A DNA stretch of 64,000 nt from Aquilaria yunnanensis (Eukaryota > Streptophyta > Magnoliopsida > Malvales > Thymelaeaceae): assembly GCA_039654915.1 (NCBI GenBank), contig CM077597.1, forward strand, positions 33,020,001 through 33,084,000, read 5' to 3'. Under the pieces are notes generated by a model. It did not search any database. It was not told the DNA's origin and saw nothing but the letters and a program-made list of their open reading frames with translations. Below are positions 34,996-47,854 of the stretch, piece by piece (position 1 is the first letter of the stretch; the number at the start of each line of letters is the position of its first letter). Made by a program: the position numbers and the translations under genes.

Positions 34996-37900
34996 GTCAA
35001 AATTACATTAATCACTAAACTTTTAAGTATAGTGTAATAAAATATCTAAATTTTGAAATTTTTTGTTTTAGTCACCCATAATAATTACAACATGGATCCC
35101 TAAACTTTTTGAATATTTGCACTTTAATCTAAAATTTTTAAAATTTTACAGTCTAGTCACTAATAAAGTAATAGTGAGCTAGAGTTATATTTAGTTCTAG
35201 TTTCATAGCAAAAGTTGGATATTATAAAAAATTTGTCAAAACATAATTAAGAAAATGTTGATAAATTTTTTAATTGAACCTACTAAGAAAATAAAAATTA
35301 AAGTAAATTAATTGGACAAAAAATTGAATTATTTAATTTAAATTTTAACAAAACTAAACAAAAAAACTTAAATTAATTAAGTGGTTTTAGCACCTACACC
35401 CGTAACCTGAATAAACCCGACTAATCAATCTGAGTTTAGTTTGAAATCCGAATAACCTAACATGAAGTTACACGAAACTGAAATCAACCCGACCTGTATT
35501 GAATCCAAACTTAAATAAACCTGGCCCAACTTGAATTAAAAGCCGAAATCTGCCAACCAAAATTAACCGAACTCAAATAACCCAACTTGGATCCAAATTC
35601 ATCCTAACCCAATTAAAGTTTAACCTAAGTAACTGGAGATTGTCATTCCAATTCCATTGTGTTGCCTGGTGTCCACGTGCCTACCCAGCTCACTCTAGCT
35701 TCTGTGCAACTACAAGCTAGAACCGCCCAGACTCTCAGTAACAATTGACCCACATGAAAAGGTATTCTTTCGCATCCTTGTTATTTTTTCCCCTTATTTA
35801 ATTGTAAGTACGGTGACTTATAGACTTTTTTCTCTTCTTATTTTTCTTATTTTAAATATCAAATTATCCGATGTCTAAATTAAGTTGTATGGCTGTATCA
35901 GGTCTGTGGGCTTTGACTTGTAGACTTGTTTAATTTTTTATATTTTTTATTTTAAGAATTTACACTACAAAAATTCAAGGTATTTGCTATGACATAAAGC
36001 ATGATCGAATCATAGAAAATGTAAAATTTATTACGAAAAAATCATCACAAAAAATGATAAATAAAATCACCATTGCTATGAGGAATCGTTGCAATATCGA
36101 GGCAAAATGGGGACAATAGTAATTGTACCAAAGTTTCTTTCAAATTTATGTTGATTTCTTATATTTCTTGTTTTTTAGAAGAATTATTTTAGTAGTGGAT
36201 TAGTAGTATATTTGTTTTAAATATTATATTATATTAATTATAAAAAAATTTAAATTATTTCAGTAGACACTATATTTGTTTAAATTTTTATACTATTATA
36301 TTAATTATTACTACTAAATTATGCCAAAAACAAATATAAATATAAAAAATAATGAATTATTATTAATATGAATATCATTTAAATACATAAATATGTCTCA
36401 TAAATAAAAAATATCAATTACATACATAAATGTTTCTCATAAATATAAAAATAAGTGAAAAAACACCCTAAACCTTAATTGTGTCCTCGCTAATTTGGTG
36501 TTGATCGATTGTCTCCCACAATCCTATTCTTATTAGTGGATTCCTGCAAAATTATGTGGGCTAGCTTTTGTAATTTTGTTTAACTCATTAAAAAAATGTA
36601 TGTTAGTTTACAGAATTTAGTTCTCATAATTATATACATCATTAACTTCTAACAAATTAAACTACCAAACCAATCAAAAGTTAACATCCACCTCACTAAC
36701 AAATTTCTATCACTAATTTCTAACTAATTAAACCACCAGAAGAATCATAAATCAACATCAACTTCATTGGCAAATTCATATCACTAATTTGTAACAAATT
36801 AAAGCATTTAAAGAATTAGCATCATGCTCATTATTAACACATGCTCAATTTGTTAACTTCTAACAAATTAAAAATAAAAAATCAAGTAAAAAAATTAAAC
36901 TTACCTCCAAGTAGGAATTGCATAAAACATGGATGTTGGGTCAAAATTGTGAAGGAATCCAATCCTAGAATGTCCATTTATGACAGGGAGGAAGAGGAGG
37001 AAGAGAAATTTCAGACTTCTAGTGGGATAAAGAATGAGAGAAGAGACAATTGCAGATATAATAGCGAGGGTTATGATGATTATAACCATTGCAAATCCTC
37101 CCTTGATTATCAAATGATTACATATAAAAGTCGTCGCACTATTGAGGGAAATTTGTTGCCAATATAGCCAGCAATCTGCCCATGTTTTCACGTGCAATCA
37201 ATGATGATTTTGCCTCGATTTTCAAAATCATTACAGAGTTGCCACTAAGCTTATCTCCCAATTTTTGGCTAAAAATTTAAAAATTTTAGCATCCTGCTAA
37301 TAATTTCAAATGAGGCGATGATTATACTTCAATTCTATGACAATTGTAAATAAAAATCTTCGCACAATCGAGAGAAATTCATCACCTATGTTCTCACGTG
37401 GAGTAATACTTTTGCCTCAATTTTCCAAATCATCATAGAATCATTGCTAACCTTATCGGCCAGTATTTGGAAAAAAAATTTAGTTGTAAAGTTTCCCTCA
37501 AATTTGCAATGATTTCTTATGTTTCTTGTTTTTTGGAGAATTATTTTACTAATGTATTATTATTGTATTTGTTTTAATTATTATATTATATTAATTATTA
37601 TTATTAAATTATATGAAAAAATAAATAATAAATTACTATTAATATGAATATCAATTAAGTACATAAATGTGTATCATAAATACAAAATATCAATTATACA
37701 CATAAATGTGTCTAACAAATAAAAAACATGTAAAAAAATACCTTAAACCCTCATCAGGCCCTCACTATCGAAGACTCCCTATTCACATCAGTGCATGCTT
37801 GCAAAAATATGTGGGTTAGTTTTTATAATTTTTTTCTCATAATTAACGTCCACCTTACTAACAAATTTCTATCACTAATGTCTAACTAATTAAACCACCA

Positions 37901-38955
37901 AAAGAATCATAAATCAACATCCACATCACTAACAAATTCTTATCAGTAACTTGTAACAAATTAAAGCAATTTAACAATTAGAAATTATCATCCACATCAC
38001 AAACACATGCTCACTTTACTAACTTCACACAAATTAAAAATGAAAAAATAAAGTAAAAAAAGGGTCAAACTTACCTCCAAGCAGGAATTGTACCAAACAA
38101 GGATGTTAGGCCAAAGTTATAAAGGAACGCACTCCTAGAATGTTTTTTTATGAATAGGAGGAAGAGAAGGAAGAGAAATTTTGGACTTCCAGTGTAAGAA
38201 AAGAATGAGAGGATGAGGGATGGTGGTATATAAGATAAGAAGGGTTACAATGATAAAAATCATCACAAATCCACCCTCAATTCCACGATGACTATACATA
38301 AAAATTGTCGCATGATCAAGGAAAATTTATTGCTAATATGATTGGCAGACCATAATATTTTCACATCGAGCAACAATTTTTCCTTGATTTTCAAAATCAT
38401 CATAAAATCACCATTAAGCTTGTTGCCTACTGTTTTGCTAAAAATTAAAAAAATTTAGGATTCTGCCAATAATTTCAAATGGGGTGATGATTGTACTTTG
38501 ATTCTATGATGATTGTAAATAAAAACTGTCACACTATCGAGGGAAATTTGTTGGCCATGTTTTCATGTAGAGTGGAGATTTTGCCTCAATTTTCTAAATC
38601 ATCATAGAATGATCATTAACTTTACCATCTAGTATTTGGAAAAAAATTTAAAAGTTTCAGCATACTGCCAATAATTTCAAATGGGGTGACAATTTGGCCC
38701 TAATTGTGTAAGATGATTTTTGTTTTGATTTTGTAACATTTCTACGATTTTCCTAATAAATTTAATTCTAGTGCATCCCAGTGGCTAAAGTACAAAATTC
38801 TATAAATATTAGGTTTAAATAAAAAAAAATTTAAAGCTCAAAGGCCATTTTCATAATTATTATGATGGACTAAAATGAAAGCTTTCAAAATTTAGGGAAG
38901 CCATTTACTAAATTTAAAAGGCTTTGGGACTAATGTTGTAATTTTGACAATTTAT
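34996..38955. mobile_element. Long-TIR element split by a CACTA insertion
   Basis: The left ~170 bp (from GTCAAAATTACATTAATCAC) and the right ~175 bp (38780-38955) are imperfect inverted repeats; both carry 'ttttagtcMatcataataatta' in matching position. Between them lies non-coding sequence, a degenerate AACCCGA-type stretch (35390-35640), and the apparent CACTA element at 35963-38773. Removing the latter leaves about 1.15 kb. No target duplication was resolved, so the class is uncertain; the long TIRs would fit a Mutator-like element. Confidence 0.45.
35963..38773. mobile_element. Probable non-autonomous CACTA element with an internal tandem duplication
   Basis: Left end CACTACAAAAATTCAAGG and right end, read inward, CACTAGAATTAAATTT resemble CACTA termini. 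The flanking triplets (TTA left, CAT right) do not match, so the boundaries are provisional. The interior is two tandem copies of one unit, about 36130-37484 and 37485-38645. Each contains a block around 'aggaggaagagRAGGAAGAG' (36990 and 38160) and sub-repeats of 'aatttcaaatggggtgatga'. No transposase is encoded; the Glu-rich ORF at 36841-37167 is part of unit 1 and is not open in unit 2. Confidence 0.5.
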
Positions 38956-39329
38956 CCTCTAGATCATTAACCATGCCGAAAATGGAAATTCTTGTTTGGA
39001 AGAATTTAGTTACATTAGTTACTAGAAATGGGAATTACTTTAACTGGGTATTTCAACATATACAGGGTTATCGTTAGTGTTTAGGTTGGAGTTTTGTGTT
39101 TAGGGTTTGTCGGTTTAAGGTTTAAGGTCAGATGGTGGGTTTAGGGGTTAAGGTTATGCTAAATCGAGAAGTTTCCCCAAAGTTTTGAGTTTCTAAATTT
39201 GGAAGTCTCCAAAAAGTTTGGAGTTTCTAAATATGGAAGCTATATAACATTTCAAAATATTGATGTCTCCAAAAACTATGGAATTCCTAAATATAGAACA
39301 TTAATAATATAAAGAGTATGCAAATATGG
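38956..39329. other. Intergenic sequence
   Basis: A short degenerate TTTAGGG-like stretch (39085-39165) and 'tttctaaatatggaag' repeats are present. No gene is seen. Confidence 0.4.
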
Positions 39330-41165
39330 TAAAAAATACAATGAATTCAGTCATCTTCCTCATCATTATCTTCTAGCTGTACAAATTAGATTGTTGGATC
39401 AACGTCATGGACAATCAATGGCTAACATGAGAAGTTAACAAGTATATTAATCACATTAAGAGCTGGTGAATTAGTTGTGGTCAGTGCTGAGAGCTACACA
39501 ATTTCTTGTTAAAAACGCTCATTGTACACCTCTAATGTTGACAATTGATTAGTCTCAACATGAACTGCGTCGTCTAGTTCATCTTGTAAGATGGATGAGC
39601 AATCAATGAAGGCTTGTGGCTTGATCTTCACAATAGGCCACCACTGATGAAGGCTCGTGTTTGGATATTCACAGTAGTACACTTGTTGGGCTTAAGACAT
39701 AAAGATGAATGGTTTGGTGGGAGACAATTGGGACTTCCATTGAACATCAACTTCCAATTTGGGATAAGTCTATACATCTTGCGTTGGATCAAACCAAGTA
39801 CACTTGAACATCGTGATGTTCTCATGTCCACTACAATGGAACTCAACACAGATGATCTCATCAACCAAACCATAAAAATTGTACCCACTTGAACCTTACA
39901 TCCCACCCTTCAAACAAATGTCGTAATTTTATGTTGCTTTATCTCAACTATACTTTTAGGTGTAGAAGTAAAATCCATTAACTATACACGGATTATATGA
40001 ACTTGTGATGCACACAAGACCCTGGGACAAATGAAACAATTGGGGGTCTAATTTATCATGGAAAAATGTGCCTACACAATAATGTAAGTCAACCACTCAT
40101 AGTTGATGGAAGAAGTGATACACGTATCATAATTGAGAGTAGCCTTTGTAAGAACACATGACAGTCATGACTTTTGAAGTTATAGAATGTATAGTCACTC
40201 GGGGTTTATAGTTCAAGCTAAGTCTGAAGCATACCCTTCTGGAATCGTAATTGTTTTTACCTACTTACAAACCTATTTGACATGATCCCTTTGAAGGGTA
40301 TATGAAGCTTTTGGTTAAAAAATCATTTCCCCCACCTTACTTAAGTGTAGTTTAGGAAGTATCTTCTTCAAAAACTCTAGGTCAAAATGGGAATTTGAGT
40401 TATTCTTCGTCTTCCCAATAACGTTCATAATAGTATTGAAGATATTTTCAAAAAAATATTCTCGATGTGCATTACATCAAAATGTAGGGATGGGCAAATG
40501 CTTTTAGTATAGTAACTCCAAAAAATTGATCATTTCAGCCAACTGTGCTAATCTCCAAATTCTGGAAATTGATCTTTATCATTTTTCGTTCTAAATGGAG
40601 GAAATTGATAACCATCTAATATCTCACAAATTTCCTATCTAGACTTATACACATTGATGGCATCTATATCTTTCTTCCCTAGGGTGAATGACATAATGTT
40701 CAATTGAAATGTGTGATTGTGCAATAAAAATACTATGTGACAATCAAACTAACACAGTTTCCTAGAATTTTTCAACCTAAATATGTCAAGTAAATTTATG
40801 CAATACAAACAAGATAGCTTACTGTATGCACTTGATCCTAACAAGTTACCAAGTGTAGGAAAATCATTAATAGGCAACAAAATACATCCCTTTATCATGA
40901 AATTTTACTTTCATAAAATGCCCCAAGTTCCACTCATTCTGATCATTAAGTTTTGACCTCATCAACCAATGGACGTAAATAGACATCGATATTATGACCT
41001 AGCGCTTTGGATCTAGGAATGAGCAAAGTAAAAAATATACAAGGTTCCTTTATGAAAAGATATGGTGGCAGATGATAAATAACTACAAAGATAGACCATA
41101 TCATGTACGTTCTGCTAGTAACATTATTCAGGCTGAATCCATCTATACACAGCCAAAGCATAATA
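39330..41165 (-). pseudogene. Decayed TNPD-like CACTA transposase, minus strand
   Basis: The open piece 41161-40946 is the tnp2 region in decayed form ('DGFSLNNV', 'WSIFVVIYHLPPYLFIKEPCIF', 'LLIPRSKALGHNIDVYLRPLVDE'). Around 40290-40060 the minus strand reads 'PEGYASDL' and related residues of the region seen intact at 27440-27540. From about 39890 it reads 'MFKCTWFDP' then 'QQVYYCEYPNTS' and 'IVKIKPQAFI', the C-terminal region. Many stops, shifts and internal deletions are present, and the N-terminal third is absent. It is much older and of a different subfamily from the CACTA copy at 22150. Confidence 0.8.
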
Positions 41166-42034
41166 TTCTTAATTTATACTACAAAAAATAGTAATAGTCA
41201 AACTACCTAGGGTTTTAAACCAGATAGTGGAGGCCCTTGATCTGTTGGCTAGATCCAGTCACTTACATAGAAAGACATAAAGAAGGGTGTTAGGAGGAAC
41301 CCCTGAGTTTGTCTCAAGGAAGGCCCTTCCTATGCTCAAGTCAGTAGTTATGTGGTAATTTATAACATAGTCAAAAGTGAGAAACACTCCCTGTGATTAT
41401 GATGCCTAGAGTTGGGCTTTATGGGTCAGTACCCTAGCTTATGAGCATATTTGGGCTTCATACTTTTAGTGTGGTATTTGGGCCTTGTATTTCACTGAAC
41501 CCTCAAGTCTATTTCAGGTTATTGCTATCAAAAGGCCCAAGTCCCTAGTGAATGTGGGGATAGTAGGGATGGCCCCTAGATTTAGAGTATGAACATGCAT
41601 TTGGTATACTACCTTCAAAGGTATATAAATAGTTGGTGTCAAGCTCAGTCGTATTAGTCGGGCCTCTACATGATTAGGCCTCTTATAAGATAGGGGTCAT
41701 TTAGAAACCCTTTACAAGTAAGGGTCATTTAGACGCCCTTTGTGAGAAAAAAAAAATGGGGGTATGTTAACTGCCCTGTGATTAGGGTCATTTTGATTTC
41801 CACTGCAAAAATTACATAACAAACTTTGTAGAATTGAATGAAGTTCCTCTTTACAGGATCTGTTTTAGATCTTAGCCATCAATGGCTAGTGAATAATGAG
41901 TCCTCTTACTAAGACCATAACAGTCTATCCTCAATAGCCCCAATTTTAAGAATATATGTCTTTTTTGAAGCCTCTGTTGCAGAGGCTCCCTTTTTGGAAA
42001 TCTGACCCTTATCAAATTGATGTTCTTTTCCAAA

Positions 42035-42182
42035 GAAACATAAGTCATGCTAGCTGCCATTGGAAGGAACACAGGTCATGCTAGATGCCCTCAAAAAAAG
42101 TATGGGCCATGCTAGATGTCTTTAGAATGAATATAGGCAATGCTAGATGCCTTTAGAAGAAATAAGGGTTGTGCTAAATGCC
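42035..42182. repeat. Short tandem repeat, about 30-34 bp unit, five copies
   Basis: Imperfect copies of 'agGYCATGCTAGATGCCttTagaa' follow one another, e.g. GTCATGCTAGCTGCC near 42043, GTCATGCTAGATGCC near 42074, GCCATGCTAGATGTC near 42106, then two weaker copies. Confidence 0.65.
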
Positions 42183-42200
42183 CTTACTTGCACTTAGTGC

Positions 42201-42525
42201 TCATGACACTTGGTGCCTAGTGCTCTCCACTCGCCCCTGGTGATGGAATAAAAAATTTCCATATCAAAACTAAAATGGCCATGCTGGGGTCAGTAATACT
42301 CTCATGAATGGAGATGAACAAGGTTTGTAAGATAACAAATGTTTATGAGGATAACACATTAAGGTGTTCATGACACTTGGTGCTCTCTATTCGCCCTTGG
42401 TGATGGAATGCAAAATTTCCATATCAAAACTAAAATGGCCATGTTGGGGTCAGTAATACTCTCATGAATGAAGATGAACAAGGTTTGTAAGATAACAAAT
42501 GTTTATGAGGATAAAACATTAAGGT
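42201..42525. repeat. Tandem duplication, 167-bp offset
   Basis: TCATGACACTTGGTGC starts at 42201 and again at 42368, and the sequence after each copy is nearly identical for about 155 bp. High identity indicates a recent duplication. Confidence 0.85.
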
Positions 42526-42966
42526 AAAAATGAAGCCTCCTCCCTTGCATCAATAGTATGAAATTTTATTCGAGAATGTGAATCCATCAGTTCAAACATC
42601 ACTAGGCTCTTATATCTCAATTCAATAGAGTAATCTCTAATGTAGAAGATGATACCAGATGCAAGTAGCATATAAAAAAAATTAAGAGAGGCCATAAAAC
42701 ACTAGGGGCAGCATACTCTAAGACACCTTTGTTATTCATGGGTACTATCAAGCTATCTGGTTTCCAATGAGTACCTTATTGACTTTTTCTCATCGTCAAC
42801 TCATTTGGCTCCCCATAATTATAGCAAGTGACCCGAGGTCTCTGCCAGCACATCTATTAAGGCATCTTTTTTATACTTGGAGAGGGCACTGGTCTTTGCA
42901 TTCACTGCCTGGTTAAATGAGGGCCCAGTCTACTTGTTAATAAAAAATCGAAAAATGTGCCAATTC

Positions 42967-45526
42967 TGCGACAATCCTCGGAGCTATAAGTATAATTAGC
43001 TAGGTAATTAGTTAATTTAATAAATGAACACTTTAGATAATTTATTTGCAAACCAAGTCTCGATATTAAACGGTCTAGTAACTTAAAAGAGCAAAAAAAT
43101 TGATTATTTAAATGGGCCGACCAAGAAGGGCATTTTAGTCATTCCACGTAGTGACATATTTTATTACACGGTTGAATAGAGCATGAGAAAATATTGAATT
43201 TGAGGTATCACAGTTTTTTGTGATTTCCGCTGTATCATCGTGAAATTTTGGATTGATTAGATTGTTCATAAGTAGTTTAAGTGCAACCCTGCGAAAAGTA
43301 GGGAAAAAATGAAATATAACTGAAAGGCTAGGACTGGCTATGTAATTATATATGTGAAGAAACCAGGCGCAGGGTAATACCAACTTTGGTCCCAAAGTTT
43401 TATACGTGTTACGAAGAAACCTAAATTTACTAGAGAGTACAAAGAGTGCACTAACCACGTGATTTTTTTAAAAGTGAGGTGGTGGCGTATTATTTAAGTC
43501 AACTGGCTACTTTCTTCTTCATTTAACCACCCGAGACTCTGCCCTTCTTTGCAAAACCAACAGGAAAACACCATGGATGAAGGGATGAAGCTTTCACCAA
43601 GCCAAATTAACCACAAATCAAGCAAAATTTGTGGATAAAAACCAAGTTTTATGCTACTCAAAGCTAGAATTTCTTATCTATTGTTCAAGTAAATTCTAAT
43701 TTTTGTCTCCCTATTTTCAAGCTTCATTTCAATCCTGTAGTTTCTGGAAATGGTTATTACGTTGAGTTCCTTGATGCTTGTTAAGAGAAAACAAGTAAGA
43801 GAAGCTTGGAAATCAAGCTTGTAAAAGAAAGAGTTTTAGGAACGGTTGATTTTGGAATAATAGGATCTACCGGTTCTCCATTTAATTCCATCTTTTAATT
43901 AATTATTTTGGGCTGTAATATGGTTGAAATTGATAGGAAAATAATGGAAAATGAATAAGAAGTCCTAATTAAGTATAATAAGTAAAGAAGAACAAAGGAT
44001 TTGTTAAGGGCTGATTGACTAAATCCATGAAAAAGGTTTAAGTTAATCATTTAAAACATAGTGGGAATTATTAATTGTTGGCCTAAAAAATGGTCTATCT
44101 TATTGTTAAATGATCAATTATAGGTAATTACTCAAGCTACTATAGGAAGACCCTAGAAGAGACTAGAACCAAGACAAAAGACTAAGTACTTGAAGCTTGC
44201 AAATTAAGTTATCTAAGGTAAGAGTTATTTAATTTGTATGCTTATGTGTTAAATAAATTTGGCTATGATACTTGTATATCAAGTGACCGAATTATTGATA
44301 AATTTAACATGCATATGATTTAAGTATTGATGGCTATTTAAGAAGCTTATATGATTGGGTTTGGTAGGAAGCCAAACAATGAAGTGCGTATAAAGTGTGT
44401 AAGTACATGTTTGTAAACTTGTATCTACGGGGAAAAATGACCTTAATATAGTTTCATTTACGGTGAGTATGATGGGTTTGGAACGTATGATACCTAAGGT
44501 CACCATGATGGGCTAAAACCTGAATGGACCTAAGAGGGGGAGGTCTCCTCAACCACTCACAAAATCTTAAAATGCTATCATTAACACATGCATTTAAATA
44601 AGCAAATAGTTCACTCTTGTACATAAAATAAGGGATATTAACAAATACTAAGAAGCTTTCAAAGCAGTATTTGTATGGACAAGTTAGACTTGTCAATTGT
44701 AAGACAAATGGGTAAAGGAATTGTGGGAATTAGCTACTCTCATGATTATTGGCCAATAATACGAGTTCCTAGCACTATGACTTAAGCTCAAGTGCACTAG
44801 GCATATATTGACATCCTTATGGATTATATGCATAGTCTTATATAGTTGTTTTTCCTGCAAGTTATAACCCTTACGGGGAACTTTTGGTTCTCACATTCCT
44901 TACATATTTTGTGTGCAGATACTGGTGGACCTAGTGCTAATAACCAATGAAAGAACTGGTTGTTAGTATTTTGATACCAGGTGTGCAGAAGTTAATTAAT
45001 ATTGTACATTATTGTTAAGTTTATTTCTTGCAGCTTCCCAATTATTGAAATAAAATTTACTGGCCTTTGTTGTACAGATGCAAGGAATAAGGAATACCTA
45101 AACACTGTAGTGGTCCTTTTTTGCAGTGTAACTCAGGTGGGATCGGATTCCCAGATTCTTAGTGTGTAGCATATGTATGACACTTTTGTGTATGATGTAT
45201 ATATGTATGTCAAACTTATGCCTTTGGTAAATGCTATGGAACTATTGGTGACGTTCTCTAGTAGCTTGTATGGATTCACAATGCATGCCAGTATGTTTTA
45301 TATGAATGCATGTTTTGAAATGCTGGCCAACTGCTAAGTATATATTTTTTTATGGTCATTGACCTACAGTCATGGTAAGGCGTAGTATAAAACAATAATG
45401 CATTAAGGATTTAATTAGTTAGTAGGCCCACTAAAGAGCAACTTGCGCAAGCCTAGCACTAAATTATTTTAAGGTTCCTGGGGTCCTATATGACTAAGAT
45501 AGGATTAAGGTTAAAGGCCTGTGACA
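42967..45526 (+). repeat. 5' LTR of the chromovirus (2,560 bp)
   Basis: Starts TGCGACAATCCTCGG (TGTAACAGCCCTCGG in the 3' LTR) and ends GGCCTGTGACA. It retains about 80 bp near its start (43025-43105) that the 3' LTR lacks. A weak TATA-like TATTTAA at about 43490 precedes a leader rich in C/T. ORFs inside are not genes. Confidence 0.9.
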
Positions 45527-45527
45527 G

Positions 45528-45539
45528 TGGTATCAGAGT
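45528..45539 (+). other. Primer-binding site (initiator-Met tRNA type)
   Basis: TGGTATCAGAGT lies one base after the LTR and is complementary to the 3' end of plant initiator methionine tRNA apart from its last base. It fixes the 5' LTR end at 45526. Confidence 0.9.
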
Positions 45540-45611
45540 AGGTTACCAGAGTTATAGGCATTGAGAATTTATATAATCCCTGTATAATGGCAGTAACTAA
45601 TATGTTATTAT

Positions 45612-47156
45612 GGTTTTGTTTTTTTGTTGTTAACTATGTTTGCTGAACGTGGTAATTCAAAAAGTGACAGGTACAGCCTGGCGCGGGTCAAACGGTGGAC
45701 CAAACGGGTCAGGAGTTGGGCATATCAAAAAAGGCTGAAAATTTACCTCTATTTACAACCTATGCCACAAGGGTTCTATTCTCGCACGCCCACTCATCTC
45801 ACACGGTCACCCCCAATTCGATCCCTCTCACCTATCTCTCTTAGACATCCCCAAATCCGATCCCAACATGAAAGTGAAGCTCTGCACACCGACCTCCGCC
45901 GGTCTCCTCTCGCTTAAATTTCCCAAACAATTTCTTCAAATCTCAGATTTGTCAGTCCCTTTGCAGGTGTGTGTTTGCGATTCTCATATCTGCACTCAGA
46001 TTTGTCAGTTGCTTTGGAGGGCCTTTTTATCTTAGTTCGTATCATCGCCGAGAGTGAGCTCCCGCCTTGTTCCATACTATTTGATCTTTCAGTAGCATAT
46101 CTACGATGCCAGTGTTAGCCTGTGTGCTTGAATTTGTCCCTTTATAGTCGATTAGGTTACTGAATTTTATGGTTTGATATTTGAGCTCCTGGCAGTTTTA
46201 TTTGATATCTTTGTTTGACTGGTTGGGTAATGTTCTATGTGGAGTTTGCGCAAATAGCATGTTAGGCATGGTATGCCATAAGTTTAAACCCCAGTTGCTA
46301 ATCAATTTTATCAAGGCATTGAATTCTTGGTGGTGTAGCTGATGAAAATTCAAGTCATTTGCTTTAAGTGATGAACTCTGTTGGAAGTTAATTTTTGTTA
46401 GAGAAGCTAGCATAATGTCTGGAGTAAATTTAAAGGCTATCTGGATTTCCTTTTACAATACGGTGCAGAAGAATATTTTAGTTATCTATATTCTTTGCAT
46501 TGTAGAATGATTCGATGGTTAGAGGTTAAATCATTTCAGAGGGACATTGCAGGGATATTAATTATTAATTTTTTTAGTTGTCATTGAGTAATTTCGGGAA
46601 ATAGGTTGTCTGTAACCAACCTCAATCCTTTTTGGGTATGCATGGATTAGTTTGACGAACTACGGACACATGAAAGTGAAAACTGACTTGTATAGAAACA
46701 AATTTATTGCACTTGGGAAAAAAGGGCAAAGCCTTAGAAGAGAGAAAAATCTCTGAATTTTATTGATAAAGGTAGGAATAAGCTGTTATGTTTGCTGTGC
46801 ATCCAAGGCCTTTATATAGGCTTTAGTCAACAACTCCTACTACATGTCTAATAAGATTAGGTATACTAAATTGAAAAGGCTTAATAGCCGCTGCTGCTAA
46901 ATGTAAAAGAAATTATTTAAGTCCTCAATAAAGTCTAGGAGGATTCCCAAGGAAAACTGGAAAGAAATCTACGGATCTTAATTGACTTCAGAAGCCTTAC
47001 TTATTAACATAGCACCAGCGGAATCTATATAGCCTAACTAAACTAAAGAAATTAAAACCCCTAAAAATAATTACAAAAATTAATATAAAATAGAAAATTG
47101 TTAATTTCCTGGGTTGTATCATAAGCTGATGGACATGGACTATATGCTGAACTAAA
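45612..47156 (+). repeat. Left inverted arm of the Harbinger element (1,545 bp)
   Basis: Reverse complement of 53225-55016 apart from scattered substitutions and the absence of a 246-bp block (present at 54480-54725). The length difference between the arms (247) equals that block almost exactly, so the arms are otherwise colinear. A 71-codon ORF at 46413-46198 is repeated in the other arm because the arms are homologous; it has no recognised motif. Confidence 0.9.
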
Positions 47157-47854
47157 TCAAATTCTATTATCTCAAATGATCATATGAATCCTCTAGGTTC
47201 AGCTAAAATGGTCCACTCTTGAATAGTTATTAATTACGAACAAGATTCTGACTGATTGCTTGACATGGTATGTATGTTTCATGTGTAAAAGCTTTTGGTC
47301 CTTGAACAGTTATGTCTTTTGATTTAACTGTTTCCTATCAAGCATACCCTTGAACCTAAGTTTGGTGGAGATCTCTGCTCTTGTCAGGCTTAAGTGCTTG
47401 GTAATGGTTAATTCCTGAATTGCTTGGTCAATACTGAATGTGTTCCCACAAAATAATACTGCTTTATAATTTTAGAGGTCTTAATTGCTGTCCCCTGTTC
47501 AGCGCATGCCTGTATCCTCAACATTGCATGAATTTGAAGAAATTGTTTGGGATGTTTGAAAAGTTTCTAGTCCTTGTTAGATCTTTCAAGATTACTTTCT
47601 GACGGTTTGCGCCAGTCCTTTGTTTCAGCACCTGATAGGATGTGTGATAGTAGAACTCTGTGCTCTACATGAAAACTCGTTGCTGTTCAGAAGGTTCTGC
47701 TTTTTGGGAACCACATACAACTTAAAAAGTTTGTGGGCTGTGTTGCCCTGTCGCTCTATGCAATGTGTTTTTATTTGAATAAGTATTCTCCTTTTAATCT
47801 ATTGCTTGGTGTTGGTTCTGAAACATATTGGTCATACTTTCTCAATTGCGCTAG
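47157..47854 (+). other. Non-coding sequence next to the captured fragment, probably captured intron
   Basis: No coding motif. It leads into the BEACH/WD40 exon at a good splice acceptor (GCGCTAG at 47848-47854), so part of it may be the intron of the donor gene. Confidence 0.4.

Larger units (their letters stand above)
41166..42966. other. Unidentified sequence with tandem repeats, target of the chromovirus insertion
   Basis: No coding motif is recognised. Two tandem-repeat blocks (42035-42182 and 42201-42525) and paired 'agggtcatttaga' motifs (41690-41735) are present. The sequence right of the chromovirus (63726 on) should be its continuation. It may be part of an unrecognised LTR or other element. 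Confidence 0.4.

Noticed and set aside
36841..37167. 108-residue ORF with an acidic run
   Set aside because: It lies in unit 1 of a tandem duplication and is not preserved as an open frame in unit 2.
41178..41200. TACTACAAAAAATAG resembling a CACTA terminus next to the decayed transposase
   Set aside because: First base is T, not C, and no matching inverted end or 3-bp duplication was found.
46198..46413. 71-residue ORF repeated nearly identically at 53969-54184
   Set aside because: Conservation is explained by the homology of the two Harbinger arms; no motif, start context or separate conservation supports a gene.
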